Counted from the first letter of the stretch, positions 21,661-35,202 are shown. The stretch is DNA of 64,000 bases from Tetmemena sp. SeJ-2015 (GCA_027382625.1 JAJKFJ010021977.1:1-64000); one strand, 5' to 3'. Numbers and translations are program-made. The notes: a model not told the origin generated them from the sequence alone.

Positions 21661-24400
21661 GAAGATCATTATCAATCAATTGTGAACACTTTAATCAACG
21701 CTAATCACAAAATAACTCCTCCCAAACAAGCCAAGATATATATTGAAGATCAAAATATTTTTGATGATGAAGACACCGTCATGAAAGACGCTTCTTCTAG
21801 CTCCAGTAGCGGTAGCAGTGCATCATCCCAGAAATCTGTTGATGATAAGAAGTCAAAGAAAAATTAATCTTAAGACTCAAATAAAAAGGGTTCTAAAAAG
21901 ATTGGGGGATCAGGAGGTGGAGGTGGAAAAAAGTCAAGTGATTCAGATTCATCTGATGGCAAGAAAAAGAAGGATGATTCATCTAAGAAGAATGACAAAA
22001 AGAAAAAAGCAGGCTCTTCTTCAGACTCATCCTCATCTGCCACTAGCTCAGACAATGAAGATAAAAAGAAAAAGAAACAGCCGCCCAAGAAGGGAGGAAG
22101 TAGCTCCAAAAAGCCTCCTAGCAAACCTCAAAAGAAGAAAAAGAAAAGCAACTCTTCTTCAAGCTCCAGTTCAAGTGGCACATCGTCTAGTAGTGACGGC
22201 TCAAGCAGTTCTTCTTCAAGCAGTTCATCTAGTAGCAGTGAGGATGAGAGGAAAAGAAAGAGAAGAGAAAGGCATTTGCTGGGAGTGGGAGTAAAGTGCA
22301 CTAATGAGGAAGGTGATGATGAGTTTTTCTTGGGAGGAAAGAAGGCTCAAGAAACTCAAAAAAGAAAGGCTGACTTCATGGAGAAGAGAAATAGAAGGAA
22401 GAAGCTCAAAGAGATAGACCCAGAAGAATATGAGGATGAAATATGGCTTGCCTATGTAGAGCCTTAGTACGAAAATGAATACTCAAGAATGCTGGCTGCT
22501 CAAAATAGACCAGCTCTTGGACCTGGTACGTATCTAGGAGGACAAAAAGCAGCAGGAACTAAGGAGGAGCTTGAAGCTTAAATTTAGAAGTCAAGAGATC
22601 ACATAAAAAGAATATTTTCTATGTTTAATCCAAACGTTGATGCACCCTTTCCAAAGCTAATTGAGATTAAGAAGATAGCAATTAAATTGAGTGAGTATGA
22701 TTCACTGAGAGTTAATCAGATAGTACAAGATATAAAAGAGCCAGCACCATCTTTGCCCAAGGCAGGAGAAGCTGGAACAGAGAGTTTTATCTTTCCTTAC
22801 GCCTTTGGATTTCCCAAGCGAATAGTTAAGAGAAGGCCTAAGCAAGAGGAGATAAAGATTTTGGATTTTGTAGATTCAAGCAAAGCAATTCAAGGCTCCT
22901 CAGAAGATGACGAGGAGATAAAAGCAGCCAGGAGGAAGAAAGATAGAAGGAGGTATCCTTAGATGATACCCTTGGAGGATGACTAATAGATGGTAGATAC
23001 GAAGTAGAATGAAAACGAGTAAATAAACACTAATTAAGTTAAGAATGAAGACAAGGATGACTTGAATGACCCTGATGCAAATGATGATTTGATCCCTATT
23101 AAAAAGAAGAAAGCTAAGAAGACTGGCAAAGGACCTGCAAAACGAGTTAAGATCGCAGACCCCTAAAGATTAAAATATTAAGCAAGAAAATTAGGACACT
23201 ACTCCTCACTTGCCCAAAAAGTCACTAAAAAAGACCAAGAAACAGAATGAAGATGCTGAACTAGATGACTTAGAGTAGGATATGCTAGAAGCAGACATAG
23301 AAGACATAAAGTTAGAAAAGGAAATAAATAAGAAGAGTGCCAAGAGTTCAGCCAAAAAATCAGCTCTTAAAAAATCTAATGACATCCCTATTGATATGTC
23401 TGAAGTAGATGGTTTAGATTAATCAATAAAAACTAAGACAAAACTAGAGAGCATCAAAGAAGAGGATAAGAAAATATAGAGGAAGGCAAAGTAAAGTAAG
23501 CCTAAAAGAAAGAACTCACTGGAAGATGATGATGACCTAGAGATGAAGGACGATGATCTTGATGAAAAGCTTGAGGACGGAGATGTTTTGATGGACGATC
23601 AAAGTGGTGGCATATCAAAGCAAGATCGTAAAAGCAATAAGAAAAATTTGAAGGTTATTAAGTAGATTGTTGAAAAGGATATTCCTACTTAAGACAAGTG
23701 CCAGGAAAATGATAAGAAGAGACCTCAAAAGAATACTAAAGATAATAAGCAAGGTAGCCACAAGAGTGAGGTGCAAAGCAAGAGTCTTAGTTAGGACTTA
23801 GAAGATATAGAGGAAGAATTAAATGAATGTGAGGAAAGCTCTTCACTCATCTAAAACTCAAAGAGCAAGGCAAAGGAGGAAGCATAAAAGCTTTCTGAAG
23901 ACAATTTGTTAAAAGACTTGAAAGAAACAGTTAATAACTCTTAAAGCAAGAGCAAGTCAAAATCAGCTAATAAATCCAGTAAAGATGAAAAGTAAGCTAA
24001 TGATCTTAGTCCAGTCTAAACTGAAAAACATACTAGTTCAAAATGTAATCAAGAACAGAAGAAGACTGATTAGAAAATCATTAAAGATGATAAACCAGTC
24101 ACTTTTGAAAAATAAGGTATCACCAACGGATCTTCAAAGCAACTCTAAAAGAAGAAAATACAAAGTCCATAAGTTTCCACTGCAGAAGGTACTGATGCTC
24201 ATGATGAGAGCCAAGACTTTAAAAGCTCAAAAATTAACTCTACAAAAAGCAGTGCTCAAAAAGAAAAACCTTCTAATGTAGATTTACAGTCAAGCTCTGC
24301 ACTAGAAAAGGATCAAAATGATAAAAATTAGGACTTACAATCCTCAGTAAGAAAATGCAGGATAAAACGACCAGAGACGCCAGCAATAGCCACTAAATGA
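21661..24400 (+). CDS. Large Ser/Lys-rich nuclear-type protein
   Basis: The coding frame is certain from about 21661 (no clear ATG; the 5' end may lie in an upstream segment). It has a poly-Ser and Lys/Ser tract (21800-22250, for example SSSSSSSSGTSSSSDG), then a folded-looking central region (DEFFLGGKKAQETQKRKADF; EEYEDEIWLAYVEPQYENEY; LGPGTYLGGQKAAG). Next comes FIFPYAFGFPKRIVKRRPKQ, then a long Lys/Glu/Asp-rich C-terminus ending at TGA 24398-24400. A one-base frame step sits in a CCCC run at about 23160 and another at about 24115. Many basic clusters suggest a nuclear location. I do not recognise the central domain. Confidence 0.65.
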
Positions 24401-24486
24401 TAATTATATATTTCGTTTTCTTAATTTTATAAATTTAACTTTTACTTGAAAAAATTGAAATTAAATAAGTTCAAAGAAATTCTAAA

Positions 24487-25516
24487 TCAAAATTTGAACA
24501 TCATATTATCAGAGTAGCCCATTTCCTTTAGATGCTTCGACATCATTTCCTCAAAAGGAGGAGGACCGCAAAATAGAATAATTGTCTCTGGTGAAGGCTC
24601 AGGCATGGTGTCTCTTAACATGTCCTTAGTCACAAATCCAACGCTACCTTTCCATTGCTAACTCTCAGATGGCTTAATATCTACCGTGAAATGTGTTTTA
24701 AACTAACTAGGGTGCATTATTTAGAGTAAATTACAAAATTTTATTAAAAAATAAAATAAGTCCTTTGATTTCTTGATGAAGGAGTATATCTTCAACTGAT
24801 CTATTTCCAAATAGTAGAGAAAGTTATGTCTGGTCTTATTTATAACTCAGAACTGCATTTATAACCTAGAAACATGGAGTGATACCTGTACCTCCTGCAA
24901 CTAGCCCAACTCTTGATTTCCTAATTTACTTCTTGCCAATAATAAATCTGCCAAGACCTTGATAAGCTAGTCTACCCTTCGGTCCTTCCATTAGCATCTG
25001 CTCTCCTACTTTAAGGTTTTCTAGGTATTATGTCATTATTCCACCTTCAGGGAACTTAGGGTGAATGTTAGCTCTGTAAACTTTGATTACAAACTCCACT
25101 TTCCCCTTAGTATTGAATAAGCTCATAGGAGTATACTTTCTTTGAACCAACTCTCCATTTATCTTATCTTTGGTTGGAATGGTTGCTGAGAAAATAACAT
25201 GCTAGCCAATAGGAAGTCCAAAATCTTGATCTTTATTAGGCAGACCGAAGATGAACAAAAATGTGTCTGATGTAAGCTGCTGCTTATCTATAAGCTTCAA
25301 AGAGATATTCTTGTTTTAGTCTTTGGTAGTTGTCTACAAGGCTCCTTTATGATCCCTGCTTATAGTGAAGTAAGCGTCTGCTTCATATCTTTGCTTTCTT
25401 TCATTGTCAGATTTTGCAAATAGATATCTCCATAACAATAAATTAATCCATGTTAAACAGAATGCAATCATCAAGCACAGCTGAATCAAGTTTTCAAAGT
25501 CGAACTTTACTATCAT
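24487..25516 (-). CDS. NADH-cytochrome b5 reductase family
   Basis: ATG at 25516-25514. An N-terminal membrane anchor (LIQLCLMIAFCLTWINLLLW) precedes the flavin domain. RKYTPMS is the RxYTxxS FAD-binding motif, MLMEGPKGRL the GPxG loop, GLVAGGTGITPC the NADH-binding Gly motif, and LFCGPPPFEEMM the C-terminal CGPPP motif. Stop TGA 24489-24487. A 67-bp insert (24700-24766) with pointer TTT interrupts the NADH domain. Without it the gene is 963 nt, 321 codons including stop, about the usual length. It transfers electrons from NADH via FAD to cytochrome b5 at ER or outer mitochondrial membranes. All signature residues look intact. Confidence 0.9.
24700..24766. other. IES, pointer TTT
   Basis: 67 bp, very AT-rich, between TTT 24697-24699 and 24764-24766. 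Removal joins DILLHQEIK to THFTVDIKPS on the minus strand and makes the reductase exactly 321 codons. Confidence 0.75.
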
Positions 25517-25615
25517 TTGTTTATGGTAGTTAATTATACTTATTATAAGTGAATCACTACGTCATATACTACTCAATACTAACTATCATCATTAAATTTA
25601 ATTAAGAAATAATTG

Positions 25616-28600
25616 TCATTCTAAGTAATTAATTATTGAAGCAACGTTGAAACCTATTCTCTCGCTGATTGCCTTCTGCATGTTGTAGTTCATATCCTAA
25701 AATGCACCTATCGTTCTCTTGTCAATTGCCATTCCATTTTTTCTCTCTAAAGTGGGTGCTCTAATTTAGAACTAGTTCAGCAAACCTTCTTTGCAACCAA
25801 TTGTATTCAAATAATGGGAGGCAATTGGAGGTATTCCACAGCGGTGAGGACATTATTCGAAAAAATATTAAGGAAAAAATAGTCAGGGGATTTTATCTCT
25901 AAAAAATAATTACTGGTTAATTAAAAAAGTCTTAAATAATATATGAGGTTTCAATTTTGATATTATCAAAATAGAAAGTTGCCATATATTTTTTTTAAAT
26001 GACCCCACGGTGTCCTTTGCGGCTTTTTCTTTAAGTATCTGATTCCAAGTATATTTTCAAGAAGAACTCTTTTTCCATTCTATTCAGAAGATTAGCTTTT
26101 CAGTTGGAGCTACTCCTTGCCCTCAAAATACTTCGTTGAGGGATAAGCAGAGAAATCATGATTGAACATAAAATAAGAATTGAAATTATTGGAACGATTT
26201 TTAGATAGCAAAAAGAGTTGTGCTTCTAGTAGGGGGAACTCACAATTGAGTTTGAGACCATTTAAGGGATTTAGAGTTAATATATAAACTAGCCAATTAT
26301 TCTCTAGCTTTTCTTAATAAAATTGTAAATTAATGTATCATACCCCATTTATCAAAAGGAGTAATTAATGACTGATACTTTTAAGTATAAAATATTTCAC
26401 GGTATTCTATTCGTATTAATCCTATATTTGGACATAAATTCCATCAATGACTCAAGCCCAAGATTCTGCTACTCTGATATGCTAGACACTAGTAGTACTC
26501 GACCTCTTTTAGGAACAACATAAAAACTTTTCTTCCCATTTTCCGAAGCCAAAATATGACTCTTCTAGGGCACTATCTTATTTATAGAGTCTTAAATGTG
26601 AAATTAGGAAATGCATTCCAATTCTGTCTCCTCCCTAATTTGAATAAAGTCTGAGGAAACCCTCCTCACTAGCTGTTATAATAGAGAGAAGTTGCTTCTC
26701 TATATTTGAAAGCCTTTCTATTTTTTGAGAAGTGTCATTTGGAATTCTGAGAGAGAATATTCCTTTAACCCTTGAGGGCATGATATTTGAATGCATATTA
26801 AATTTATATATAATATATTAATAGTCATATGTTTAAGCTTGATGATGTCTGCTCCTTCTACTTTCTCCTTCTTGAGTTCTTCTTCATCGCAGAGCCACTG
26901 AATGCTGATATTACTGTAAGCATCACCCACTAGCAATAAATCTCCATCTACTGATAAATGCAAGGCCTAGGTTTCAACTGTTTGAGGTTGAGGCTCTCCT
27001 CTCAGTTTTGCTTAAACTTCGTTAAATTTATACAATGTTATCGCCTATTCTTTCAAAACTTAGGCTTTCTAAACTGTCAATAGTCTCCCTTAAAACCCTT
27101 GTAAGCAAGTTATAGTAGACTAAAATGGCCCCTCAATCTATAAAATTGTAATCATTTATCTATTAAATTTTATTTCTTATTAAACTACCCAGGTCTTAAG
27201 TCTTCTTTCCTAGGCCGACTCAACTTCAAACACATAAATGTAGGAGTTATAGAAACCTTCTTCCAATATTTAATTGTCCAGTTTAACTGAAGAAAGAGCT
27301 ATGAAATTTCTCTAAGTCTAATTGTCTGAGAGGGTGAGCTTAACTTCTTCCACATTCATAATCAATTCCTCCTGTTTGAATGTTTGCTTCAAAATATTCT
27401 GCTGATCAAAGTTATTGTAGTAAGAATTCCAAGCTCCATCTCTTGGCATAGGTATAACGTCAAGCTCATACTAAATTCCTGGAGCCTTATGATCTTAAGA
27501 CCAGTTTGCACTCAAGCTACTAAACGCAGATTCCTTAACATATTCACCCTAAATATTTGAGAATGAACACACTAGCAGATACTCGCTATTCTTGTGCGAC
27601 TCAGTGTATTTAGCCAATTTTTTGATAGATTTGTTTTTATAAGCTATCTAATGAATTACATAGTTCTCCACTAGCTTATTCTAATTCTTTATATCAAAAG
27701 GTCTTGCTATTTTCATAATAAGTAAGCTCTTTATTTTAGAGTCCAAATATAAGTAGGTAGTCCATTTTATCGATCCAGGTTACTGCTAAGAAAAGCTAGT
27801 AATAGAGTCAATTTGTGTGTTGGGTTTGCATTTCTAGAGTTTGTGAATAAATATTTTATTTTTCCTTGCTGATAGAATAAGAGGCTGAGTTTTATCTACT
27901 ACTAAGACCAATTGATTCATAAAAAAAAGTTTTATAATTCTTTTCCTCTACTATTCTTGAGACTGTAGGCTTATCAGATCGTTTGAAGTCCTAGTCAACC
28001 CAATTTGATATTTGTAATCTTAAATTCTAAGACTGAACAATCTTAAATCTGAATATTTCTGACCTTTTATTTGGGAAGTTAGGGATATTTTCATATACAA
28101 GGATTTTGTTATTGCTGAGAATGATGACCAAGCATATTTTGTTTTAAATCTACTTGAGTGAGATATCTGTGACATGAATCTTCTCTTTGTGAATTTCTTA
28201 AGTATGAAAATCACCCTGAACTGGCATTGACAAATCAGTTAGGGATCTAGTCATTAACTCATTGTATCTATTGCTAACTAGTAAGTTGGGCAAAAAAGCG
28301 TTTTGCATATTTACGCTTTTCGAGTGGAAGACTAAACTCAAGTTATCACTTGCTCTTCTATTTCAAAAATCTTAAGCTACCCTTTCTTTTCATAGGCTAT
28401 CACAAGATATTCACTTTCCTGAATAGAAGATTAACAGAAAGCAGTTATCTTTAAATCTTGCTCATCAAGTTTTGAACATGACTTCAATAACTTCTCTGAC
28501 AAAGTTGAAGTGGAAACACATTTTATTTTTCCAGAGGAAAGAAGTAGAAACACTAATCCAGTTTTAGTCTGATAGTTTGAAGCTGAAACTATTAACGCAC

Positions 28601-31600
28601 CGTTGCTCTGATCTTTAATGTTGACTTCATTCACTCTCTATCCTGATAATGAGCACTTAATAATTCCAAGTTAAGTTATCTAAACTATAAATGACTGGCC
28701 ACCTTCTTAAACTTAGAAACAGTTGATTGTCGAATGAGAAAAGCAAAAGCCAGAGTTCTAATCATTTAAAAGTTCCAGTCCTTAAGGTCTTACTGCAAAT
28801 ATTTTAGTAGTACCCTTTAAACTTATTACTACAAACGAGTCAAACGCATTTTTATCGTTTAGATCTCTCACAGTCATTACCTTTTCTACATTTTCTATTG
28901 CTCATTTAATACATAAACTAAGACATATTTATAAAATAGTTTTGAGTAATAGGTTGTTGTATAAAGGCTTAGAGTCATATGGAATACATTCTCTCACAAA
29001 TGTTATGAAACTTATAATCAATAAAGCAATAAGTTTATCATTAGCATTTCAAATATGATAACCTTTCTTAAAATTATTTTAAGATACATATATTAAATTT
29101 AAATACAAATCTTAGAGAAATGATAAATAAATTTTAACTTTTGTTCAAGTAGCCACTTGAGCAAATGAAATCAACCTATGAGTTTTCTCTGTCTATTGGA
29201 AGTATATCTGTGATGGGTGCTATAGTAGGGAGAGAATCAATAATGTTTAACTCGTATTTGATATCTTATTGTGATTTTAAGTGGCTGATTCCTTCCTCAC
29301 TTATCCTTCTCTTTGCTGAAGAATCATCGTTGCGATAGCTCTCTGTCAACGAATAGAGCGTTTGATCGTTATAATACGAAGATATAACTACCAAGCTTAT
29401 GTCCTCTTTCTCTAATATTACACATACACTTTTTAATTATACAGTTAGTCAAAATTCCTTCAATTTAAATTTAAGAATTTATACCTTAATTAAATCAACT
29501 TCAAAATTCAAATCATTTATTATCTGTTTTTAATATTTTATTATTTTTGAATGAATAATCTATAAAATACAAAAAAATTTCTTTAATTAGTTCAAATAAA
29601 AATATTAAATTATTTGACATTATCATCTAAAAATTAACAAAATGATACTTTAGATGAGAGATAGAATTAATTCGATTGCTTTTTCTACTTCTCAATAAAT
29701 TATTTTGGATTAAATTAAAATATATAATAATTTGGTAGATTTCAATCATCTCGAATATTAATAATTTATTATATCTTATGCATGATAAAATATTTAGCTT
29801 AATCAAATTTTTATATTTCATAAATTTTTTTAGGATAAGTTAAAATTTCAATAGAAATAATAGCATGAATTTAAGATTATCAAATATCCTACCGTCGAAT
29901 TTTTTTACTGATCAAGGATTTATAAAATAAATAAGATAGAATCATTAAGTGTTTATTGGCATTCTTATAACCTTCATATTGAGTCATTTAAATTATATAT
30001 TAACTATAGTAAGAATTTAATGCGAAATCTTGAAATGGTTTGTCTAAAAATATAACTGCCAAATATTAGCACTTTCTTTAAATGACGTTTTAAAAGCTTA
30101 ATTTGCAATTTAAGGTCTAACAATCCGAATATATATTGTAGAATAACTAGTTCATCTCTTTACTCTCTCTAGTGCTCGAACTATTTTCTACTTTAGTGTG
30201 GTTTTCTGTGTGCCAAAAAAATTTTAATAATCCTTCTTTCTATTTATGCTTTCCCTTGTTGCAATTCTGGTTCTAGCACAAACTTTTTATGTCTCTTATG
30301 CGTTTAGTAAGCATTCTTAAGGTATTGCATACCTCACGTTTCATTTTATCTTGCTTCCCATTCTGGTTCTGCATTTGTATCTTTATCTATTGGCAACTTT
30401 AGTTAAGCTAGCAATAGAAGAAGGGGATGGATGGAGGACTAGGCTGAAAATCATATTAGAAAATTTTTAAAACCCGCCAATTATCAAGAGTGATCTAGCC
30501 AATTTGCAACAACGATCCTGCCAATTTGCACTTAGGAATTCGCCTAAGTAAACTCATGAACTTCTAGTTCGTTATATCCTCCTCGAGTGCTTTAAAATGA
30601 ATTGGAATTTCCTACAACCAACATCCATCGGAGAGGTTTTCAGAATCTTGTATCCTTTTGAAGCAGCATTGAATATATAAGACTCCACTCCTGCGTTTCT
30701 TAGGCCTCCCAGAACTGCTCAATAAAACTCCATTGCTGTTGCGAAATAAGTCTTTAAACAAGCCTTCGGTCTATCACTGTACTACTCTCGAGTGCGGATG
30801 TCTTCCATGATTCTTCAAATGAAAGAGTGGCACCTGCTCTTAAAAACCTCTGTTGGTTCCAAGATTAATTAAAGAGACAAATTAGTAGCAGTAGTTGTAA
30901 GTCTTTCGTTGTTCAATATCTGGGTTAATAAATCCATCCATTTTAAAACTACGAGATGAAACCCAAATATAATTAAAGAGTTACTAATTAATCAACAGCT
31001 ATTTTAGAGAAAACAATTCACGAATTTGCATTAAACTCTCTACTATAATATCTTGTAAATAAATTTTTATTATATCAATTATAGATTTTAATAAATTATA
31101 AAGAACTTTAAAGCAAACACTCTAATACTTCTCTCGTTTTAATGACATATTATGAAAATTATATTTCTAACAGATTATTTTATTTAAGATTACATTGTAA
31201 TTTAATTTTATCAACAAACTTTTTTTTAATAATTTGTAATATCTTTTTTACTAGAAGACATAAATGAATCAATAATTTAATAATTTTTGTATTACCTCTT
31301 TGAGTAAATATTAAAACTAGATAAAACAGTTCATATAATTTGTTTAATAAAATTAATTTTGAAATTTAAATTGTTATTTTTTCTCATTTAAATTTTAAGA
31401 TGTAAAGCTTTGTCTAATTAAAATTTTGCAAAAGCAGAACTATAATATAGCAACTTATCTAAATGACCAAACTAGTTGTAAATATTTTATTTGTATTCAA
31501 ATTTGATGCGGGTTTGTTTAATATTTGAATCTAAAAGATAAAGATTGAGTAAAATTGTTACAGTGGAAGGAATAGTATTATCTAAGAGGTCAACTTTGAT

Positions 31601-33675
31601 GAATAGTGCATCAACTACGTCTATTTATGCTTGGTCAAATATCTATCAACAATAAAACTTATAAACTATCTTACTAAGTGCATTTCAACTTATAATATAG
31701 TCATTATAAAGAAATTGTTAATTAAAAAAGAATGAGTTTATTTTCAGATTTTTTAATTAAATAAGTGTAATTTCTACAATTAATTTTTCTTAACTTGTTT
31801 TCTTTTTAAATTAATATAAATATATTTTCTTTTATTCCTTCTATAGGATATATAATTTAAATGATTTTAGTATTTAAAGCGAATTCCAATTTAAATAAGA
31901 AATTTGAATAAAATGATTTGATGGTGCATGATAACATTTGAGCCATTTTCTTGCATGATGAAAAGTCTTCTTCCACTTAACGAAGCTACTCTAGTGCATC
32001 CTTCAAATCTTATTTCATTTTTTTTGCAGTCAAGATAATTGTTGATGCTTAAGTTTCCTTCTATGCTAGCCACCAATTACTCAGAAGGAGTTGAGCTTAA
32101 TCCATCAACTGCTTTAAATAAGGAAGTGGTCGCAATGAAGGTAAACTTTCTAAGGGTGGGTCTAATTATGTACACACCCAAGTTGCTAGTCACATAAACA
32201 AAATCTAAAATCAATAAGCCAATTCTATTTACCATCACGAGCAAACGAGCTTATAATTTATCTAGAATAATATGAGAAATTCTCCACAGTCATCAGAAGT
32301 TTTAATTGCAAATCACTTGTACTCTAATTTAGCTCAAATATAGAAAGCTTGCATATTGCCTGTCTGGTTATATTCATACAATTAAACTCAACTTTAATAT
32401 TTATACTTCTCAAGTATTAAAGGGGCTAAAAATCTAACTTATTTAAATGTATAGAGTATAAAGTATCACTCATTAATTTATTCATTCATAAGAACTCGTT
32501 TAAGCACTTTAAAATAAATTTTATCTTTAAACAAGTTTTTATTCAGAAAAAAATATAGTTTATTCCTTTTATATATTACGATTTATTAAACTAGTTTAAG
32601 AAAAATTCTATGCTTTTAAAATATCGAGGAAATTATCTAAAAGAAATAAATTAATTTCAAGAATTAAATTATATTTTTACAAAACACAAAAACTTTTAAT
32701 CTCTAATATATTTATTTTGCATAAAATAAAAAATAATTTCAAAATGAATAATAGTGCCAACCGCTTTTTCAAAGCTACTTTATGAAATGACCTAGATGAT
32801 AAATATAAAGATTATAAAATTTACAAAAAGGTAGAACTGTTTTATCCCCATCTCTAAAATTTAGATGTCAACTATTGCCTATATTTTGTGAGTTTCCCAT
32901 AAGTTATAGAACTAAGCAGGTTTGTAATAAATTTCTATATTGCTTCCCCAGGCATTTAAGTAATCTTTGTTATATTTGCGAGTAGCTCCCATTTCATCAT
33001 TATATTCAGCGTTTTATATAGCTTTGCTTATTGAAGTCTTAGACTACTTTTGATTGAAAAGCAATAATTCTTATCCTGCTTGCTATTTGAGTTCAACAAT
33101 AGAAAATGTGTAGTCATCTGTTATATATCCGAACAGGGCCATTCCATTTCCAGATAGAGCTCTCAGTTTACCTCTAAATGGGAATCTTTTGCCAGATCTC
33201 TCAACCTTTAATTCATTTTCAAAATTATGCATTGAAAATATCTTGAACTCGCCGATCTCTTCATCGAATTCTAAGCAAGTCAACTAAACATTTTTAATAA
33301 TTTATTAAAATTAATTACCTTCTCTCTGTTCAAATAGAGCACTACCAAATACTTGGTCTTCCAAGTCATTTTGACTGCAGCTATTTCTTGTATCTTCATA
33401 TTTAGGCTTGTGTATTTGCAGATGTACGAAAATTAGTTTTGAGAGATGTCATAAAGCTCCAAAGTGTCATTTGCTCTTAAGAAAATAGCCTCTTACTTCT
33501 TTTAATCACCTAAATAATTTAAAAAGAACTCATGCTTACAACTTGAAAAGTTGCCAACAATAACTTATGAACTAGATGTACAATCAGAAAGTATCTCCTT
33601 ATTTTCGATAGACAAATGCTATTAACTTCCAAACTAAAGGTTCAAGTTTTGAGTCATATTCGCCATCATTTCCAT
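25616..33675 (-). CDS. SF3B3: CPSF-A/beta-propeller family protein, most like SF3B3 (SAP130), dispersed over 8 kb
   Basis: Coding blocks on the minus strand, in order. (a) 33675 to about 32830: start MEMMANMTQNLNLQFGS, then VIVGNFSSCK, FSYICKYTSLNMKI, and after a 35-nt intron (33284-33318) TCLEFDEEIGEFKI. (b) About 32250-31910: VYIIRPTLRKFTFIATTSLF. (c) About 29430-29130: KYELNIIDSLPTIAPITDIL. (d) 28895-25616: VMTVRDLNDKNAFDSFVVIS, then a long stretch with LHLSVDGDLLLVGDAYSN and the end NGMAIDKRTIGAFQDMN. The NLTLQ-type start, the ELDSLSPI-type block and the final IDGDLxE-like block fit SF3B3/DDB1/CPSF160 proteins; the N-terminus and C-terminus favour SF3B3, a U2 snRNP subunit. Block (b) belongs less certainly. 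Large non-coding gaps (28.9-29.1, 29.4-31.9, 32.3-32.8 kb) are presumed IESs, with frame steps inside (d). Confidence 0.65.
29440..31890. other. 2.4-kb mostly non-coding interruption inside the SF3B3-like gene
   Basis: AT-rich DNA with no propeller-like coding. It includes a distinct GC-richer patch at 30150-30960. On the minus strand of that patch, about 30810-30560, an open frame reads MEDIRTREQYSDRPKACLKT and continues to GYKILKTSPMDVGCRKFQF, with one in-frame TGA at about 30721. It is on the same strand as the host gene but does not fit its family. It may be a germline-limited sequence or a decayed foreign gene. Confidence 0.4.
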
Positions 33676-34170
33676 TTTAATATTTTAAAGTGTCAATAAA
33701 TATTACAAATATAATTTGATACTCCAGATTTAACTATATGAATTTAATTATAAAGTAATCTTATGCCTGGTATATAGTATGAATATATTACTAATTTAAG
33801 CTTGATTTAGCAAAACTTTTTTTTAAATTAATTGCTGTTATTTTACGTTTTGTATTATCTATCTACTTTACCCTTGTAGATCATGAGTTTCCTGGCAGTT
33901 GAGAAAAGTGTCCATTTGGGGCGATCTAGGGCTCATTGGATAGCGCTTGCAAAATTAGCTGGACGTTTTTCCTGTGCGTTGACCCTCTATCTGCTCTCCT
34001 GATGGAGTTAACTGGACTTTAATGTGGGAGGTGCCAATTGTTCATAAATGCAACCCCTAATTTTTTTAGTCTCAGAAATTGAGGATTAAGCCAGAGTCAA
34101 CAGGATCTTTTTTCCTCGCCTTTAAATTTAGCTTCACAATGATACCCCTATTGCTAGGGTTTAAAAATAA
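33676..34170. other. Intergenic, no gene supported
   Basis: AT-rich at first, then a patch with more GC (33880-34150) in which all frames contain TGA at short intervals. Nothing recognisable. Confidence 0.4.
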
Positions 34171-34174
34171 AATA

Positions 34175-34222
34175 ATGAACATCATCTACAGAGATTTGAA
34201 ACCCGAAAATATACTTCTTATA
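34175..34222 (+). pseudogene. Isolated protein-kinase catalytic-loop segment
   Basis: The frame from ATG 34175 reads MNIIYRDLKPENILL, a perfect subdomain VIB catalytic loop with Asp, Lys and Asn in place, in the AGC-kinase style (IIYRDLKPEN). No other kinase motif is nearby: no Gly loop, DFG or APE within at least 500 bp on either strand. Flanks are AT-rich and non-coding. The match is too long to be chance. It is best explained as a very small coding segment (MDS) of a gene whose other parts lie elsewhere, or as a relic. Confidence 0.6.
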
Positions 34223-34229
34223 TAAAAAC

Positions 34230-35202
34230 TTAAAAGTTAAATACTTGCTTATTTATTTCTTAAAAGCTAAAAAACTTAAAATTATTTGAGCTATAATAAA
34301 GAGAATTAAGTGAAATAGCGGGTGATTTGAATATTTAAGATTAACTTAGGGAAATAAGACTGTGCTCATCTTATAATAATTTTTCCCTTCCATTCTTGCC
34401 AGCGGAGTCCTCAGACTGCAGATCTTTGACTGCATTTATTCTGGATTGTCCCCAATAAATTGATCAGGGGCTGCCACCACTCCGATGAGCTTGGGTATGA
34501 TCGTCCTAAATTCAAACTCTTGTTTTTCATTATCTTTTCTGTATTATATTGATTCCTCTCTATTAAGTTTAATAAGCATTCTTAATTCTTTACCTTATCC
34601 TCTTCTCTAGCAGATCTTTGCTTTCTTTCCCCTTAGTTTGGATGGCTTATGCCAACGAGTTCATTGTGGGGCGAAATCATTTGAGTCTTGGAGTCGTCTG
34701 ATCTGAGAGTAGTTGACACATGGGATGTGGGATTTATTCCAGTCGATCACGCTCTAAAATGTCATTAAATCATAGTCATTGAAACAGAGGTATTTTTAAA
34801 TTTTGCATAAGTTAGCGAGGAGCTGCTTTGGGCATGAGGGATCTTCCATTATGCTGGCTCTTATAAAGTTGTCTTACTTTCCTGCGTCTGGGCCCAGGAT
34901 CTTCTTCCAGGACAGAGTATGATCAAGTTTAGATCTTTTCCTTGCCATTTTGGCATGGTTTCCTCAGTGGTTTTAATTAAGACTGCCCTCATATTAATTA
35001 AGAAGGCCTCCTTATTAAAAAGAACAGGGCTAACTTTAAGCAAGCTTATACATTTAATAAAATTTAAACAATGGAGCCCGCCAATTTAATTTAAAGGGGA
35101 CGATCGCCCTGAAAAAAGGAAGCGATCCACTCCCATAGAGGGGGAAGCCCAACCCATGGGGGGAACCCCCGTCGAAGCGGAGTCGCGACAAATCCAGCCA
35201 CG
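34230..35202. other. Intergenic upstream of the SecA-like gene
   Basis: Mixed composition, GC rising toward 35100-35200. No frame is convincing. Upstream of the ATG at 35203 its frame stays open back to a TGA at about 35110, so a longer N-terminus is possible, but no earlier ATG exists in that frame. Confidence 0.4.

Noticed and set aside
21870..22124. Minus-strand ORF rich in Ser, Phe and Pro
   Set aside because: Shadow of the Ser/Lys-rich plus-strand gene; the plus frame continues with consistent protein features on both sides.
30560..30810. Tim17/22/23-family membrane protein on the minus strand
   Set aside because: Only a vague Gly-Leu-Arg resemblance, an in-frame TGA and no clear membrane segments; left as unrecognised.
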